64,000 nt of DNA from Bacteroides caecigallinarum. Its GTDB lineage: Bacteria; Bacteroidota; Bacteroidia; Bacteroidales; Bacteroidaceae. How positions within the stretch are numbered: the first letter of the stretch is position 1; every line of letters begins with the position of its first letter. The DNA is taken from assembly GCF_021531075.1 (NCBI RefSeq), contig NZ_JADYTJ010000007.1:29977-93976 (forward strand). Reading direction: 5' to 3'. Shown one piece after another: positions 62,598 to 64,000 of the stretch. The translations under genes were made by a program, and so were the position numbers. Below the pieces are notes generated by a model. That model did not search any database, was not told where the DNA came from, and was given only the letters and a program-made list of their open reading frames with translations.

Positions 62598-62816
62598 TTT
62601 TTGTGTAATGCTAAATTCGGAGGACTTATAAGCGGAAAAACACTTTATTGTTATGGTTTAGAAATATTACAGATATGAATAAAGACTATGTTTTTTGGTT
62701 GAGTATCCATTCTTTAAATGGTATTTAAATAGTGTTTGAAAAGAGTTTGCAAAACAATTGCAAAAGCTTTGCAAAGATTAAACCCATAAAAAGAGCGTCA
62801 TATTGAACAAAAAATG
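62598..62816 (+). other. Spacer between RNA copies
   Basis: AT-rich, no gene. 62733-62778 contains overlapping TTTGCAAA-like palindromes (GTTTGCAAAAC, CTTTGCAAAG). Purpose unknown. Confidence 0.5.
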
Positions 62817-62824
62817 TATCTTTG

Positions 62825-63097
62825 CAATACACCGACTGGAGAAATGGTCCGGTGTTTACATAAGAAAGCGTTTTTTGCTTTATCCTAAAATCGAAATCGC
62901 CAAATTTTAGTAGAGGGATAGAGACAATATGACGCTCATCTGCTTTGTATATGTATGTGTGTACAGCCAATGTTGTATACTGTTGCTGCATATCACAAAC
63001 GGCGTGGGTCGATTGTTTCTTTATTCATTTCTACGAGGCGTTTGGCGATGCCCGATTTTGATGTTTAAAGCGGACAAATCCTCACGCCTTTCTTTTA
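62825..63097 (+). ncRNA. Structured RNA copy 2 of unknown class
   Basis: Follows TATCTTTG (62817-62824). Hairpin ACACCGAC with GTCCGGTGT around the same GGAGAAAT loop; conserved segments as in copy 1, including ATGACGCTCATCTG (62929-62942) and TTTGGCGATGCCCG; final hairpin GGCGTG...CACGCC followed by a T-rich stretch. It ends six bases before the membrane-protein gene at 63103 and could also act as its leader. Confidence 0.65.
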
Positions 63098-63102
63098 TAC
63101 TA

Positions 63103-63888
63103 ATGAAAACAATAATGCCTTTTCGGGGGATAGCGGGCATAAATAAAAAAATGGGAACATTTACGTTTATTTTTATCGGAATTGTTGCAAGTGCAGCCTA
63201 TTCTTATGGATTGAAATCCGTGATTAAAAGTAAAAATGGTGAAATCTTTCCTAATAAAATCCTGGATAGGCTTTTAGGAATTGGTAATTTACAAATTTTG
63301 TTTTTGTTCATTGTATGTGGTTTGATAATGAATCAAGATGCTTATAATATAGACAGTGGCATTGATTCCTTATTGGATAATTCGTTCTTAGATAGTGTAT
63401 TTGAGTTTTTTACCGGAATGAGTAGTGAACCTAATTGGGATGCATATTCTATTGGGGATAAACTAAAAGCTGATATGGTATGGTTTATCCTGATTTTTAT
63501 TGTTTTGCTGTCCGTTCATGGATATGGATTAGCTACGAGAAGTCTAAGCAAGTTTGTTGTAGAATCTTTGTCTGTTCTTTGTTCTTTTTTATGTTATTTA
63601 TCTTTTAATAATGTATTTAATATTCAATACAGTATAATGAGAAATAGTAAAAGTGTAGGTTTGTTGGATTTTTTCTCTGAATCATCATTATTTTCAAGCA
63701 TATGGTGGTTCAAGCCTTGTATATATTTAATCTTTATATTCTTGATTATAAATCATTTTCTGTGTCATCGGGCTTTGAACAGCTATTATGAGGGATGTAA
63801 AAATACTAACGTTAGCAGTAAAATAAAATATATAACTATTGCAGCTTGCATAGTAGTGTTTGTTTTATATAATATGTTATTGTTTTGA
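63103..63888 (+). CDS. Polytopic membrane protein of unknown function
   Basis: 261 residues from ATG 63103; the longer frame from 62929 crosses RNA copy 2. About five or six hydrophobic segments (near 18-37, 56-72, 125-142, 150-170, 205-225 and 243-260). No motif. Starts next to the 3' end of RNA copy 2. 63889-64000 shows no clear gene; an ATG at 63976 could begin another beyond the edge. Confidence 0.6.
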   Translation: MKTIMPFRGIAGINKKMGTFTFIFIGIVASAAYSYGLKSVIKSKNGEIFPNKILDRLLGIGNLQILFLFIVCGLIMNQDAYNIDSGIDSLLDNSFLDSVFEFFTGMSSEPNWDAYSIGDKLKADMVWFILIFIVLLSVHGYGLATRSLSKFVVESLSVLCSFLCYLSFNNVFNIQYSIMRNSKSVGLLDFFSESSLFSSIWWFKPCIYLIFIFLIINHFLCHRALNSYYEGCKNTNVSSKIKYITIAACIVVFVLYNMLLF

Positions 63889-64000
63889 TTGACTATAATT
63901 TTCTTTATTTAAGTCGAAAGTATAAGCTCTGAAATGATTTTAAAGGTTTAATAATGATTTGTTAATATAATAATTATGAACTACATGAACAGATTTATTA

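Overview
Source and layout. The codon use, the TTTG-N19-TAnnTTTG promoters and the host genes point to a gut Bacteroidaceae genome (Bacteroides or Phocaeicola). Positions 1 to about 37,300 are most of an integrated tailed prophage whose left end lies outside the window. It stops beside a tRNA-Trp gene (37327-37399, minus strand). From 37,400 to 64,000 is host chromosome.

Prophage. Late genes run on the plus strand in three blocks: capsid and terminase (1-6575), portal to tape measure with lysis genes (13055-24791), and tail fibre (27423-34634). The second, third and lysis sub-blocks start from a shared motif, ATGTCCTTTT-N19-TAnnTTTG, which is probably the phage late promoter. Two accessory islands interrupt the late genes. 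Island 1 (6633-13013) holds a phosphoribosyltransferase and RadC pair, hicAB, an orphan HicB-like gene, a trypco2-domain gene, a HIRAN-domain gene and a three-gene membrane cassette. Island 2 (24845-27380) holds a DUF5053-like operon, a membrane-anchored gene and a second copy of the three-gene cassette. Most accessory units have their own near-consensus host promoter. Four of them carry a structured RNA leader directly after it. These leaders form two families (147-nt B/C and about 80-nt A/D). Their long closing helices differ in sequence but keep pairing by compensatory changes. In B/C the 3' strand of the helix can also pair with the start region of the first gene, which suggests a translational switch. 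I consider this the most notable undescribed signal here.

Tail-fibre end. Positions 32421-34634 form a shufflon-like invertible locus: one expressed C-terminal tip and four silent tips in alternating orientation, each starting at a GTGGGAGRAC-type site, with a tyrosine recombinase gene directly downstream. A second tyrosine recombinase next to the tRNA is the likely phage integrase. The lysis set is holin, GH19 endolysin and a possible one-protein spanin.

Host region. This contains a uracil-DNA-glycosylase-like gene, a His-rich secreted protein next to a TonB-dependent receptor, an RND efflux operon, a ThrE-type exporter, a minus-strand cluster (acyltransferase, phosphoesterase, separate MetH activation domain, dihydroorotase, glycosyltransferase), a TPR/HTH membrane regulator, a DUF2723 membrane protein, a frameshifted HU-type gene behind four 22-bp-spaced palindromes, and two copies of an unrecognised structured RNA of about 260 nt.
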